64,000 nt of DNA from Berberis thunbergii (taxonomy: Eukaryota; Streptophyta; Magnoliopsida; Ranunculales; Berberidaceae). The notes below the pieces were generated by a model. The model saw only the letters and a list, made by a program, of their open reading frames with translations, was not told where the DNA came from and made no database searches. The stretch spans positions 310,001 through 374,000 of the forward strand of contig QNQO01000606.1 in the NCBI GenBank assembly GCA_003290165.1, written 5' to 3'. The position numbers were made by a program, and so were the translations under genes. The first letter of the stretch is position 1, and every line of letters begins with the position of its first letter. This document shows positions 10,080 to 21,479 of this stretch, in pieces.

Positions 10080-11200
10080 ATCCAGCTCATGAAAAAGGCT
10101 GAACGCTAGGCAACCGGAGGAAGAAGTCGTGAAAGTATACATGGACAGCCTAGCTAACACAAAGTCAATTCAGATAGGCTCTAACCTGGACAATGAAAGA
10201 CATGATACTTTCACCCAAAGTAATTAATCGGCGCTCTTAAAAATAATCAGGACGTCTTCACCTAGACAATGAAAGACATGATAAGGATTGATCCAACAGT
10301 AATCACACACAGACTTGCAGTCAATCTTGACTTGAAGCCAGTCCGATAGAAAAGAAGGCCAGCGACATTTGAGCACAACCAGGTCATTAATGAAGAAGTG
10401 TAAAGATTTCTAAACAATAGCATGATAAGGGAGTCTCACTATCCGAAATAGTTGGTGAACATTGTCCTAGTGAAAAAAATGACAGGAAGTAGAGGGTCTG
10501 TGTGGACTATACCGACTTTAACAAAGCATGCCCAAAAGACAACTTTCCACTGCTTCAGATAGAACAGATCATAGACTCGTCATCTAGGCACAGCTACTCA
10601 GCTTCACAGATGCTTACTCTGGTTTACAATTATATCAGTATACACCCACCAGATTAGGAGAAAATTTTCATCATAAAGGAAAAAGACACATACTACTATC
10701 AGTAATGCCTTTAACACTGAAGAATGCATGCGCAACATACCAGAGCCTAGTGAACCAAATGTTCAAATGACAAATCGGATAGACCTTGGAGGTCTACATC
10801 AACAACATACTGATAAAGAGCCCCCACTTTCCAGACCACTTAGCAAACCTCCAAGGAGCATTCTCTCAACTAAGGAAGTACTAAATGAAGCTCAACCCGT
10901 AGAAATGCATTTTTGCTGTGCATTCAGGGAAATTCGTGGGTTACAAAGTCAACAAAAGAGGGATAGAAGCTGATCCAAACCAGATTCAGGCTCTTATCCA
11001 CATGAGATCACCCACAAACGTCAGAGATGTTCAAAGCTTGACCTCGAAGGGTGGTAGCTCTAAACAGGTTCATCTCTAAATCTCCTGACAGTTGTCTCCC
11101 CTTCTTTAAAATCCTTAAGGGGAACAAAGAATTCCAATGTAGATAGTAGTGTGAACAGGCCTTCCAAGACTTGAAGGCGTACATGGAAAGCATGGAGCTG
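10080..11200 (+). pseudogene. reverse transcriptase, element A
   Basis: Recognisable blocks, in several frames, are IDPTVITHRLAVNLDLKPVR, the F-N-K-A-C-P-K-D-x-F-P-L region near 10520, the catalytic box now reading VYINNILIKS at 10792-10821, MKLNP-KC-FAV, GKFVGYKVNKRGIEADPNQI, then the thumb and connection. YIDD has become YINN: both catalytic aspartates are asparagines, each by a G-to-A change at a former CpG. The enzyme cannot be active. Confidence 0.8.
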
Positions 11201-11209
11201 CTCTAAAAA

Positions 11210-11860
11210 CCTAATCTTGGTAAGATGCTCAATATATAGTTTTCAGTCTCAAAGCATGCAATCAGCTTAGCTCTAGTACGGAAAATAAAGGGAAGCAGAA
11301 GCTCGTCTACTACATCAACGTTAGATGTGGCGCTAACCACCCTAATCTGGAAAAATTGGCCTTGGTGCTGGTGATTTCCTATTTTCTAGCTCACTCAATA
11401 ACACGCTTGACCGAGTACGTACTCCGGTCGATATTGCACAAAACAGAGTTGTCTGGAAGAATGGTCAAATGGTTACTATAGCTGGGACAGTTTGACATCC
11501 ATTACGCTCCAATAACAACTATCAAGGCACAAGCACTGGGAGACTTCATCGTCGAGTTCATTGGGATGGGAGAATCAAGACTAAAAACCTATCAAGAGGG
11601 TAGAACCATGAGCCCCCCCCCCCCCCCCCCCCCCCCCCACAGTGATAGATCTTGCAATTCAATTGGTCATCCACCATGAAGGGCCGTGGAGTGGGGATCT
11701 TCTTGTACACCACAGAAGGAGTCCCCCTCAGAAAGGCTATCAAATTCAAATTTATCTTCCGTGCTTCAAACAACGAAGCAGAGTACGAAACTCTCTTAGT
11801 CAGGCTAAAGCTAGCCAGAGGAACCGGAGTAGAAGAACTCATTGTGTTCATTGACTCCTA
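11210..11860 (+). pseudogene. RNase H domains, element A
   Basis: The first part (about 11250-11570) has the usual gypsy RNase H series: LEKLALVL, FLAHSITRLTEY, LSGRMVKW and LGQFDIHYAPITTIKAQAL. The second (11652-11861) reads FRASNNEAEYETLLVRLKLA, then RGTGVEELIVFIDS. The second matches the N-N-x-A-E-Y-E-A-L-x-x-G-L block of the additional, archaeal-type RNase H of Tat-lineage elements. A 26-base C run separates them. Confidence 0.7.
11613..11638. repeat. (C)26 homopolymer between the RNase H segments
   Basis: Twenty-six uninterrupted C residues, a G run on the minus strand. It interrupts the gag-pol frame. The exact length is uncertain, since homopolymers are prone to sequencing error. Confidence 0.9.
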
Positions 11861-12109
11861 ACTGGGGTTCAATCATGTGAATGGTTAATTCGATGTCAAT
11901 GAACCACGAATGATGGTCTATAGCGAGAAAGAAATTAGTGCCAAAACATGACTCAAAAATATACTACTCTGTCGTTGCTTGATGGTCGACAACAAGGAAC
12001 CCGAAGACCTGACCGAAAAACCCTTGTTTGCATAGAACGAGTCCAACACACTCATAGAGTTTAAAGATAAGTCAGACCTAGAAGAAGAAGAACTCCACAA
12101 GACTCTCTG

Positions 12110-13330
12110 ATGTGGTGACCAGTTGGATGAGCCCCTTGATCGGCTACATAAAAGACAGATCCCTCCCAGCAGATAAGCTAGAGGCCCGCAAGCTGAAAAA
12201 TAGAGCAGTATAATACACTCTCCTTAACGACATGTTGTACAGGAGATCATCGACTGACCCCTCTATTCAAATGCATAACCCCCAATGAAGCAAACCAAGT
12301 CCTCTTTCAAATCCATGAAGGAGTCTGCGGGAACTACAATGGAGGAAGGATACTAGCTCATAAAGCCCTCACACTGGGGTACTATTGGCCGAAAATGCAG
12401 CAAGAGGCAAAATATTTGTTCTGCATGTGCGATAAGTGTTGAGGTACGCCCTGTACATACATATGCATGAATAGAACCTAGTTCAATGACAAACCCTTCA
12501 CCCTAGCACAATGCGAGATGGACATCGTGGGCCCATTCCCAACTTCCTCCGTGTGGCAGTCAACAAGTTCACCAAATGGGTGGAAATGGAGCCTCACTTT
12601 AAGATATGAAAGAATTGGATCAAGAACTTTATGTGGAAGTCTATCATCTGCAAGTTTGGAATACAAAAAAATTCTAGTCAGCGACAATGGGACCCGGTTT
12701 GAGGGTGGGAAAGTCAAGCAACTTTGCATCCAACTGGGCATCAACCATCACTTTTCTGCGTCGGGTCACTCCCCTGGCCAATGGACAAGCAGAAGTCGCC
12801 AACCAAACTATCCTAGAAGCTATCTAGAAGAAACTTGAACCCTCCAAAAGGCTCTGGGTCTCTAAACTTCCAAGCATTATCTGGCATACCATACTACAAA
12901 GAAGACTCCGATTGGAAAGGCACCAATCGCGCTAGCCTATGGGTCTGAGGCATTGGTTCCAATGGAACTAGTAATACATACGTTCAGAATGGTGGAGTTG
13001 AGGATGGAGGACAAAGATGAAGCTCTGAGAGTCGGCTTAGACTTACTCGAAGAGCAGAGAGACGAAGCTCTCGCCAGAATTGCAGCCTATCAACAAAAGA
13101 TGACCAACACTACAATAAAGGGTCAAACCTCGAAAAATCAAAGTCATCGATTGGGTGCTGAGGAAGACCCAACCGAACACAATAAACCTAAAAGAAGGCA
13201 AGCTAAGCCCGAAGTGGGAAGGTCCCTACAGGGTAACTACAATCAAAAGGTAAGGAACCTACTGGCTAAAGAACCTGGATGGAGAACGTCTGAAAACATC
13301 GTGGAATGTAGAGCACTTATAAAAGTATTA
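12110..13330 (+). pseudogene. integrase, element A
   Basis: The zinc-binding part reads HEGVCGNYNGGRILAHKAL, then YYWPKMQQEA and CMCDKC, with one conserved His changed to Tyr. The catalytic core keeps EMDIVGPFPTSS and SDNGTRFEGGKVKQLC, then QLGINHHFS. The C-terminal part (12953-13354) reads LAYGSEALVPMELV, then DEALRVGLDLLEEQRDEALA, typical of plant Ty3/gypsy integrase tails. Frameshifts lie between the blocks. Confidence 0.75.
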
Positions 13331-13429
13331 TCGGTAAAGGTACTATCGTTATAGATTTACATTTCATATAACTCTATACTCAGGAACAAGTCTAGTCTGA
13401 CTACCGAACCACAATGGCACCCATGCGGA

Positions 13430-14230
13430 TCAAACCTAGTCCATGGACGGTTCACCGCAAGATAGTTGATCCTCATCCATGGACGACTCACTATTCTAGA
13501 AATAGTCTAGTTCGACGTCAATACCTTAATGGCCCAGCTACGAAACGGACCTAGTATATGGATAGTCCACAACAAGCGGACGAGCCCAGTCTCCGAATGG
13601 CTCACTGCTCCCTATGAAACCTGATCCAAATACAGGGGCCACAATGGTGCACAAGCAACCAAGCTTAATCCCTTTAAGGACGATGATGACTTGACACATA
13701 AGTGACCTAGTCAGCCTCATAGTAAAAAAACTCTAGTATGGACCGGACCTAGTCCATGGACAGTCCACCGCAAGCGGGCAAGCCAAGTCTCTAGATCGAG
13801 ATCTCAGGAACCTGGTCTGAATACAGGACCACAATGGCACACAAACGGCCAAGCCTAGTCCTTTTTAGACGATGAATGTTTGATGCATAAGCGACCTAGT
13901 CCTTCTTAGAGACAAGGAACTCCAATGCGAACCAGACCCAGTTCACGGATAGTCCACTTCAAGTGAGCGAGCCCAATCTCTAGATGGCTCACTGTTATCT
14001 ATGGAACCTGGTCTAAATATGAGGCCCACATTGGCGCACAGACGGCCAAGCCTAGTCCTTTTCAGAATGATGACAGCTTGCCATACAAGTGACCTAGTTC
14101 ATTTCAGAGCCAAGGAACTCTAATACAGGCTGAACCCAGTCCATGGACATTTCACCACAAATGGGCGAGTCTAGTCCACAGACAGCTAACCGCTCCAGAG
14201 ATAGCCTAGTCCTCCTCAAGAACTCAGGCA
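13430..14230 (+). repeat. degenerate ~180-200-bp tandem repeats in the 3' region of element A
   Basis: The landmark AGTCCATGGACAGTCCACCG recurs in decayed form near 13437, 13551, 13752, 13930 and 14129. The full units are about 178-201 bp and each also contains CCAAGCCTAGTCC and a GACCTAGTC block. No coding frame. This lies between integrase and the 3' LTR, where Tat-type elements often carry tandem repeats. Confidence 0.65.
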
Positions 14231-15555
14231 ATACACATACGAACGCGTCCAGTTTTTAGACAACTCAACGCATTCAATCGTTCCAGTCCACACGAACCAT
14301 GGCAATGCTCTGACCACCAAGACTATTAAACAATGAATCAAAATATAGTCTATTACACAGATGTTCAATTTTTCTACAGAGCTTTGTAGCAGTACTTCAA
14401 CAAGCCAGCGCCTACTCAGAAAGTGGGCAACTGGCAAGACACGATCGAACTACATGAAGATCACTCTTCAGTGACTTTGCTATCATTGGCGAATCAGGCT
14501 ATTTCGCCAAGTGAACTACATGGGCTGAATCACGACCACACGCGTTTCCTTCATAAATAGGTCAACCTAGTCCCTGCTTAGAATTTAAATTATCTCATTT
14601 TGTTATACTCTCCAAAAGATTTATTAGCACAAGCTAACATGATCCACAATCATTTAGAGCATACAAGGAAAACACATAAAGAAAAACAAACTTTATTGAT
14701 TATCAAAAAGCTGTTAGAAAGCTTGATCGACTGGTTAGTACAAAATTTACACACTGCAAGTATCTAAGCTCGTGCAAATCAAGGTGCAAGTAAGGATTCA
14801 ATGGAATGCACGTCAAGGTATTGCTCCGCCAATCTGCCTTCATAAAAGGATTTGGAAGTGAAAGCATAGGCACCCAAAGTTAGCTGCTGAGGTGATCCCT
14901 CAAAAGAGCGATGCCTGGGGTAATGTAGAATTAGATCTCCCAAATCACAGGCCCTAGACACCAGAGCATGGTTTTGCCAGTCTACCTTTCGGCTAGGGCA
15001 TCATGAGTGAAGCCTAGGAAGGAGTACTAAAAGTAGCCATCCGAAGTTGGTTGCGAGTATTATCCCCAAACTAGATAACGGAAACTACTATGGGAGCACC
15101 AGAAGATGGAAGGCAAGCTTGGCCCTTATGGGTTCCTTATTTATCATTTAAGAAGTATGAAAGAATTCAAAGTCCCATGGAACCAATGGAAGCTCACTCA
15201 AACCAAGTGGCTTCACCCAATAGCAGGTCTTGTTAAGACTCGTTGCTGCAAATGTCAAAACATTTGGTGACTACCAATGTAGATCCTCCTTTATCCTCTG
15301 GAGAGGTCAAAACACATCCTCTGGAAAGGCACATCTGAGGAACATACTCTACAATGATCATCACAATGCCTAACCCTATGGGAACTAGCCTATGTATATG
15401 CACGGCGATTCACAGAAGGAAGCCACCCAGTAGTTGCGTCGACATTAAATGCTACGCGTGGAATAAGGGGGCAACAATTCCAAGTACAACTGCACAAGTC
15501 CACATTCATCGAATTAATGGAATCGCACGCAACCCTATTAACTAGAGGGAGTAGC
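14231..15555 (+). other. 3' non-coding region of element A up to the polypurine stretch
   Basis: It includes a block (14660-15555) that recurs at 52260-53290 in the 50-kb element: the same ACACTGCAAGTATCTAAG landmark and the same CGCACGCAACCC(T/C)ATTAA end. The stretch ends AGAGGGAGTAGC before the LTR. A 60-codon minus-strand frame at 14961-14779 has no known product. Confidence 0.55.
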
Positions 15556-15911
15556 TGATGAGACATCAAACAGTCACTCAATCATAGTCGTACACGTGGA
15601 TGGACTAACCCTAACATATAAAAGTCTTCATTGTAGTCCCAAGCAGACCTATGCACAAGACTATTGTTCAGGTCGTAAGTCAGGCGCTAAAGCTAAAAAC
15701 ATGTCAGCCCCAGAGACACGAGTCTTAGGGTTTGGCCCCGAACAGTGGATCTTAGAGTTGTCACATGCCCGAGATCCACTCACACAAAATCAGCTCTAGC
15801 CAATCAACCATTCGATCCTAAACACAACCAAGTACCGAAGAACTTAGTCATGCACATGTAATTAATCTTATGCGAGATCTCCTCCCTCCATCACCCAATC
15901 AGAGACGAACA
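15556..15911 (+). repeat. truncated 3' LTR of element A
   Basis: It starts TGATGAGACATCAAACAGTC and follows the 5' LTR for about 355 bp, then diverges near 15911. The remaining ~250 bp of the LTR is missing. It carries a CACGTG at 15593-15598. Confidence 0.75.
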
Positions 15912-17229
15912 TGAAGATGTTACCGATAATGAGTATCCGGTCAATTATGTCAAAGAGTGACTAGAAACCACCTAAAGGGACGATCTAATGTAGAACATCC
16001 AATCCAACCACAACACATGGATCTGAGACTACGAAGAAGCTTAGTCAACTAGACAAGAGAGTGATGGGAAGTGGATGGCAATGGCCGATCATGTCAGCTA
16101 AAAGGGACTAAAGTCAAAAGTAGGTGGTTCGATAGTTGCATAGATAAAAACATGTAGGTAAGGGAGGTAATATTAATAGACCACCTTAGCCAACAAGAAA
16201 GGTTAGATTTTAAAGGAGCTCAAGAGAAACTCAATTCTGTAACGGACTTAGATTTCTTACTTCTTATTTTATTTCTTGGTAGTTCTCTAACTTCAGCGTC
16301 GGAGGCTCAAAATACGGGAACAACCCGTGTTTGTGAGTGTCTTGCAAGAACGAAGGAGTGGATAGCAACAAAGAAGGAAATATCAACAAGTTCAAAATCT
16401 CAATGGCTTACTGTGTATCTCGAGGAGCAATAGAAGTTACCTACCAAATAGGTGATATTAGAAAATGTACTTGTTCGAGTGAACTACGAGTGAAAACCCC
16501 CTTACCAACCTAGTTTATGTTTACAATATAAATAGATGGAGTTTAGGTTGGCATCAAATTTGGTGAAGCTCTGAATTTTAATCTCGCCTTCTATATTGTG
16601 TTCAAGTTAGGTGCAACAAATCTTAGCGAGATAAAAAAATTGTTCATTAGATTTGTTGCATTTGAAGAGATCTTACAATTCTTTTGGTGCACATTTTTAT
16701 TGGATTTTTGGGTGTTCCTAGTGCATTTTGATACAACTACCTATGTTTGCAACTTGGTTCGTAAAAAAATTCAAGAACATTAAATAATTGAACTTCCCTG
16801 CCTCTTGCCCGCCCCAATGAATGCAAAACTTAGAAAATGAGAAAGAGGGAGATCAGGAGCCTAATTAAATTCCGATGATTCTTGAATAACACAAGATACC
16901 ACCAACAAAAAAAAGACCTTGAGAAAAAGAAACTCTTTCAATGGGAACATTAAAATCAATGGTGGTTTTGGATTAAATGATTGTAAAGGGATGAGAGCAG
17001 TAGGAGAGAAGACAGGAAGAACAATAAGAGTGTGTCCCAATTCGGATATTGTCCGTGAGAGTAAAAGAGTAGGGTAGTATGCATGTCAAAAGGGTAGTCC
17101 ATAACAACAGCCTATAAATTATTAGGTTAACTGATTTTTGCTTTTTATTCCAAGTATTATTGCATGAAGAATTATAGAAAAAACCTACATTTGAGGATGC
17201 TCAAGTGTTCTCCGCTTAAACATGGTATC
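15912..17229. other. spacer with a possible diverged gypsy LTR tail
   Basis: Around 16240-16370 the sequence CTAACTTCAGCGTCGGAGGC followed by GGGAACAACCCGTGTTTGTG resembles the R/U5 segment of the gypsy LTRs here (CTGAATTAAGCATCGGAGTG). This suggests an LTR of another family. No primer site or gene follows. The remainder (16440-17229) is AT-rich and unassigned. Confidence 0.35.
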
Positions 17230-17826
17230 TGATGATACACAATAACCATCCAGTAATCCGTACCGTACACGACTCATCATGATCTCGTCAACAGAGTAAA
17301 GCGGGCCTAGATAAGCACCCAATCTATTAAGCCTATATAACACAGCCCACTGAGGTAGATTCCAGGAGGTTGAACCCAATCATCGGTGCCCTATTAAGCC
17401 CATAAGTCATACGGTCAAGCCCAATACCCATAAGACTTAATAAGGTAACTACCTAGGGGTTTGACCTAAGACAGACAGGCAAGCAGCACATTGACTCCTA
17501 CTAGAAAACAAAAACCAGAGTATAAGTCGTGCATGGAAACTATTATGCATGGATGACTCTCAACAAGGAAAGGATCTCAAAACGAATATATTTCCCTAAA
17601 CTACGCCTCCAAAGGCATAGTCGAACAAGGACACTCGCATGATAAACATGGCACAAGGTTGAGGAACAAAGGTACGCTACAGAACTCAATTACAAGCATT
17701 ACACCTTTCTCAAGCATTGTCTGAATTAAGCATCGGAGTGCCATCGGCCTCCACAACAGTGGTCTTTGGCTCACGTGTGTTCCTTGTGCCGGTTAAGGTC
17801 AAGAAGAACGAAAACTGACACCATCA
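17230..17826 (+). repeat. 5' LTR of element B
   Basis: It begins TGATGATACACAATAACCAT and ends GACACCATCA, giving the 5-bp inverted ends TGATG/CATCA. It is 597 bp. Its R/U5-like segment reads CTGAATTAAGCATCGGAGTG, and GTTTGGCGCCATCC follows directly. The G-box seen in sister LTRs is mutated (TACACGACTC). Confidence 0.8.
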
Positions 17827-17902
17827 GTTTGGCGCCATCCATGGGGAACAACAAAGCTCCTAAGAAAACAGTGATTACACCCCTTCATTACACTCAAGAA
17901 AG

Positions 17903-18845
17903 ATGATAACCACGAGATTTTGTATTAATCGAGAAATCACCGAGCCCTCAAACACTCAAATTGGCGCAGTGCTGCCAGTTCCAGTCGTATCAGCACCTCA
18001 GGGAAAACAACCCCAGGCCTCCGCGCCGTTAGCAGCCATGACAGACTCTAGGGTGGATCGACTGACAGCCCAAGTGCAGCAAAATCGCTCAAGTGATGGA
18101 GATGCTCCCTCAGCGAAACCCACCACCTACAGGAGGAAACAGAGAGGCGAAAATAACCTTATACCAAAATGACAACAGAAAGTGCATTCAAGAGAGACAC
18201 TATGTTCCCATTAGCTCTTAGTGGACCAAGGGTGGAGGAATGGCCTTTGGAAACCCACATCTAAAGCCGACAAACCCATTTCGCGAAACCTCTTCTGGGT
18301 TGGGGCCACCAATCTAGACGTGTTGTACAACCTCACTGTTCCCCCATTCATGGATCAAATCATGAACGAGCCACTATCGAAGAAGTTCAGCCCACCAAAG
18401 CTGGAGTTTTATGATAGGAGAACAGACTCATCCGACCACTTACACCATTACCACCATGTGATGGCACTAAAAGAAGAATATGAAGCAATAATGTGTCGGA
18501 TATTCCCCACCAGCCGAAAGAAAGCAGGGGTGGTTCCACAGTCTCCCTTCAAAATCTATTGGCTTGTTTCAAACGCTGGCCAAAGCGTCTATCACTAGCT
18601 TTGTCGGCAGCGAACGAGCCAGGAAGGGTCGACATTACTTGCTCAGCCTCAAGCAGAAACAAAACAAAACACTGAGGGAGTACGTCACCCTCTTCAATGA
18701 TGAGTTAACTCTAATCGACTGCTGCAGTGACGACATCTCAGTCACAACCTTTACCTTGGATCTGAGGAGAGGGCAATTCTACAACTTCCTCACCCTGGAG
18801 TCTCCGACCAACATGGTGGACTTGCTGACGACGGAGTGTGATTGA
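17903..18845 (+). pseudogene. gag, element B
   Basis: The ATG at 17903 starts MITTRFCINREITEPSNTQI with a Gln/Pro/Ala-rich N-terminus (90 codons to a stop). After frame changes the capsid-like domain follows: PPFMDQIMNEPLSKKFSPPK, LEFYDRRTDSSDHLHHYHHV, MCRIFP and YVTLFNDELTLIDC, which fits the Retrotrans_gag pattern. The zinc-knuckle region present in the 50-kb element is deleted here. Confidence 0.7.
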
Positions 18846-18959
18846 AAGCTGAGTAGTTCAATAGGTTCCAAAAGAGGACGCTCCATGAGATGTAGACCCA
18901 GCCCACCTATGAAGACCAACAATTATAACACGCTAGTGTTCAGAGCCTGATCCCATCGC

Positions 18960-19445
18960 TGCCTTTCACAGATAAGGACCTCCAGGGCTTTCACTCTCTT
19001 CATAATGACACCCTGGTTATCTCAGTCCTAATAGCAAATGTGGGAAGTAAAGAGATCCTTAGTAAACACCGGGAGCTCTTTGAATGTTCTATTCCTCAAC
19101 GCATTCCACAATATACAGCTAAAAGAAAATAACTTGATGACCACTAGTCACCCCATGATTGGGTTTAGAGGGGAGAAGTGCTTTCCTGTCGGGAAGTTTT
19201 GGCTTAAAGTGGTGGCAGGAGAGCCACAACTGCAGAAAGTCTTGTTCTAGAAGTTCATGGTGGTTGATGCCCCGTCCACCTACAACATCATCTTGGGAAG
19301 GCCTAATTTGGCTCCACTAGATGGAGGTGATGGTTTCCACTTTTCATCCATACATCAAGTACCCTGCCAATCAAGCAGTAGGGACCATCCGATGAGATTA
19401 GCCATTAGCAAGAAACTACCCCTATGCAACACTGAAGCAGTTTGA
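18960..19445 (+). pseudogene. aspartic protease, element B
   Basis: The active site reads LVNTGSSLNVLFLNAF at about 19059-19106. The catalytic Asp of DTGS is Asn (AAC at 19065-19067), which abolishes catalysis. Then come HPMIGFRGEKCFPVGKFWLK, VVDAPSTYNIILGRPNLAPL and HQVPCQSSS, the standard gypsy post-protease block, with one frameshift. Confidence 0.75.
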
Positions 19446-19639
19446 TAGCTAACAATCACAGTCCGAGACCGCAACTCAGACATCTCAGAGCCCCGGGACC
19501 ATAAAAGAAAGAAGGGCCTCCTTACTTGGATGATGAGACGCCAGTCAGTCTGAGGAGAAGACTTAATGTCGGCCAACCCGAGGAGGAATTGGTTGCGCTT
19601 TACCTTGATAGCCCCAACAACAACAGTCATCTAGATAGG

Positions 19640-20590
19640 TTCTCGCCTTAGCAAAGAATTAGCGGAACAGCTGATAAAATTGTTGCAGCAGAATTAGGAT
19701 ATCTTCTCCTGGACAATGCGAGACATGGAGGGATTGACCCTTCCGTAATCACACATCGACTGGAAGTTGACCTTGCGCAGAAAACAATCAGGCAGAAAAA
19801 AAGACCTATGGCCCCCGGAAGAAACCAGATCATAAACGAAAAGGTATAAAAGTTACTCAACGCTGACATGATCAAGGAAGCACAATACCCATACTTGTTA
19901 GTGAATATTGTCCAGTAAAAAAATAAGAATGAGAAGTGGAGAGTTTGTGTGGATTACACAGACTTGAACAAGGTCTATCTGAAAGACAGCTTTCCCTCCT
20001 CATCATTGATCAAATCGTGTACGCCACATCCAGACACAACCTTTTAAGCTTCATAGATGCCTATTCCGGATATAACCAAATACAGATGCACCCTCCAGAC
20101 TAAGAGAATACCTCTTTCATAACAGAAAGGGTGATATACTGCTATCGGGTGATGTCGTTAAGCCTAAAGAACGTGGGAGCAACGTATCAAGACTGGTGAA
20201 CCAGATGTTCAAGGAGCAAATTGGCAAGACCATGGAGGTCTATATAGACGACATGTTGGTCAAATCCTTTGCAGTCCAGATCGCATCACCGACCTTGTAA
20301 AAGCATTCAATCAGCTCTGTAAGTATCAGATGAAGCTCAATCCACAAAAATGCACCATTGAGGTTGAGTCAATTAAATTATTGTGTTACATAGTGAACCA
20401 AAAAAGGATAGAAGCCGATCTGGAACAGATTCAGGCTCTTCTCAATATGAAGTCTTACCACCGTTAAGGAAGTTCAGAGCCTGACTAGGAAGGTGGCAAC
20501 ACTCAACAGGTTATTTCCAAATAATCCGACAAATGCCTCCCTTTTTTCAAAATTCTAGGAGGACGCAAAGGGTTCAAATGGGATGAAGAG
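19640..20590 (+). pseudogene. reverse transcriptase, element B
   Basis: Blocks seen: the primer-grip precursor region VITHRLEVDL, VCVDYTDLNKV, FIDAYSGYNQIQMHPPD, then EVYIDDMLVKS at 20235-20267 with the YIDD catalytic box intact, MKLNPQKCTIEVES, QKRIEADLEQIQALLNM. Several stops and frameshifts separate them. Confidence 0.8.
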
Positions 20591-20599
20591 TGCGAACAA

Positions 20600-21400
20600 G
20601 CTTTCCAAAGCTTAAAAACATACATAGGAAGTACAGAGTTACTTTTGAAACCGACACCAGGAGAGACGCTTTACTTGTATCTATCTATCTCAAAGCATGT
20701 TGTCAGCTCAGCCCTGGTACGAAATGATAAAGGATTATAGAGACCAGTATATTACGCCGGCAAAACCTTTGTGGAAGCGCAAGCAAACTATCCAAACCTA
20801 GAAAAGTTAGCTTTGGCGTTGGTATTCTTTTCTAGGAAGCTACGACCCTACTTCCAAGCCCACTCTATAACTGTCTTGACCAAACATCCACTCTGCATAG
20901 TACTACACAAGCCGGAATTATCAGGCAGAATGGTTAAATGGTCAATTGAACTAGGTCAATTTGATATCAACTACCCCCCAAGAACAACCATCAAAGCTCA
21001 AGCATTGGCGAACTTCATCGCCGAACTTATTGGTGGTGTGGAGAACAAGAGTTAGACGACATGGAATAGAAGTTAGACGACCGAGGGTGGATCCTACGTT
21101 GTGACAGGTCATCCACAATCAATGGAAGCGGAGCTGGAATCACTCTCCGCTCTCTAGGCAGGGTGACTCTAGAAAAATCTGTCAGGTTTGGCTTTCCCAT
21201 TTCAAACAATGAAGAAGAATATGAGGCCATCTTGTTCGGCCTAGAGCTTGCCAAGGGGATCAAAATAGATGAACTAACCGCGTACAGCGACTCCCACCTG
21301 GTAGTCAACCAGGTCAAAGGGGAGTTCAACAACAAAGATCGTAGAATGGTGGCTTACAACGAAAAAAGTGATCAACACCATTAGCGGATTCAAAATGTTA
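20600..21400 (+). pseudogene. dual RNase H region, element B
   Basis: Gypsy RNase H (20771-21055, open) reads NYPNLEKLALALVFFSRKLR, PYFQAHSITVLTKHPL and LSGRMVKWSIELGQFDINYP. A second domain (21163-21384, open) reads NNEEEYEAILFGLELAKGIK, then SDSHLVVNQVKGEFNNKDRR. This is the archaeal-type RNase H signature (E-Y-E-A-L/I...S-D-S-x-L-V-V-N-Q-V) found in Tat-lineage plant elements. Confidence 0.78.
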
Positions 21401-21479
21401 GAGCTCCGACAGTACCCCCAAGATGACAAAAAAAGGGTCGGCACACTAGCCAAAAAGGCCTCAGATACGGCTAAAATTT

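Larger units (their letters stand above)
8528..15911 (+). mobile_element. Ty3/gypsy LTR retrotransposon A (Tat-like), defective
   Basis: The element has a 5' LTR (8528-9131), primer-site motif (9133-), gag remnant, protease, reverse transcriptase, two RNase H-like segments, integrase, a tandem-repeat 3' region, a purine stretch (AGAGGGAGTAGC) and a 3' LTR cut short at about 15911. Order gag-PR-RT-RH-IN is that of Ty3/gypsy. Every domain is interrupted by stops and frameshifts. The LTR pair differs by many substitutions and indels, so the insertion is old. Similar elements in the window: B (17230), C (42965) and 50036-58407. Confidence 0.88.

Noticed and set aside
13538..14437. small frames on both strands in the tandem repeats of element A
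   Set aside because: They change with each repeat unit and are not conserved between units.
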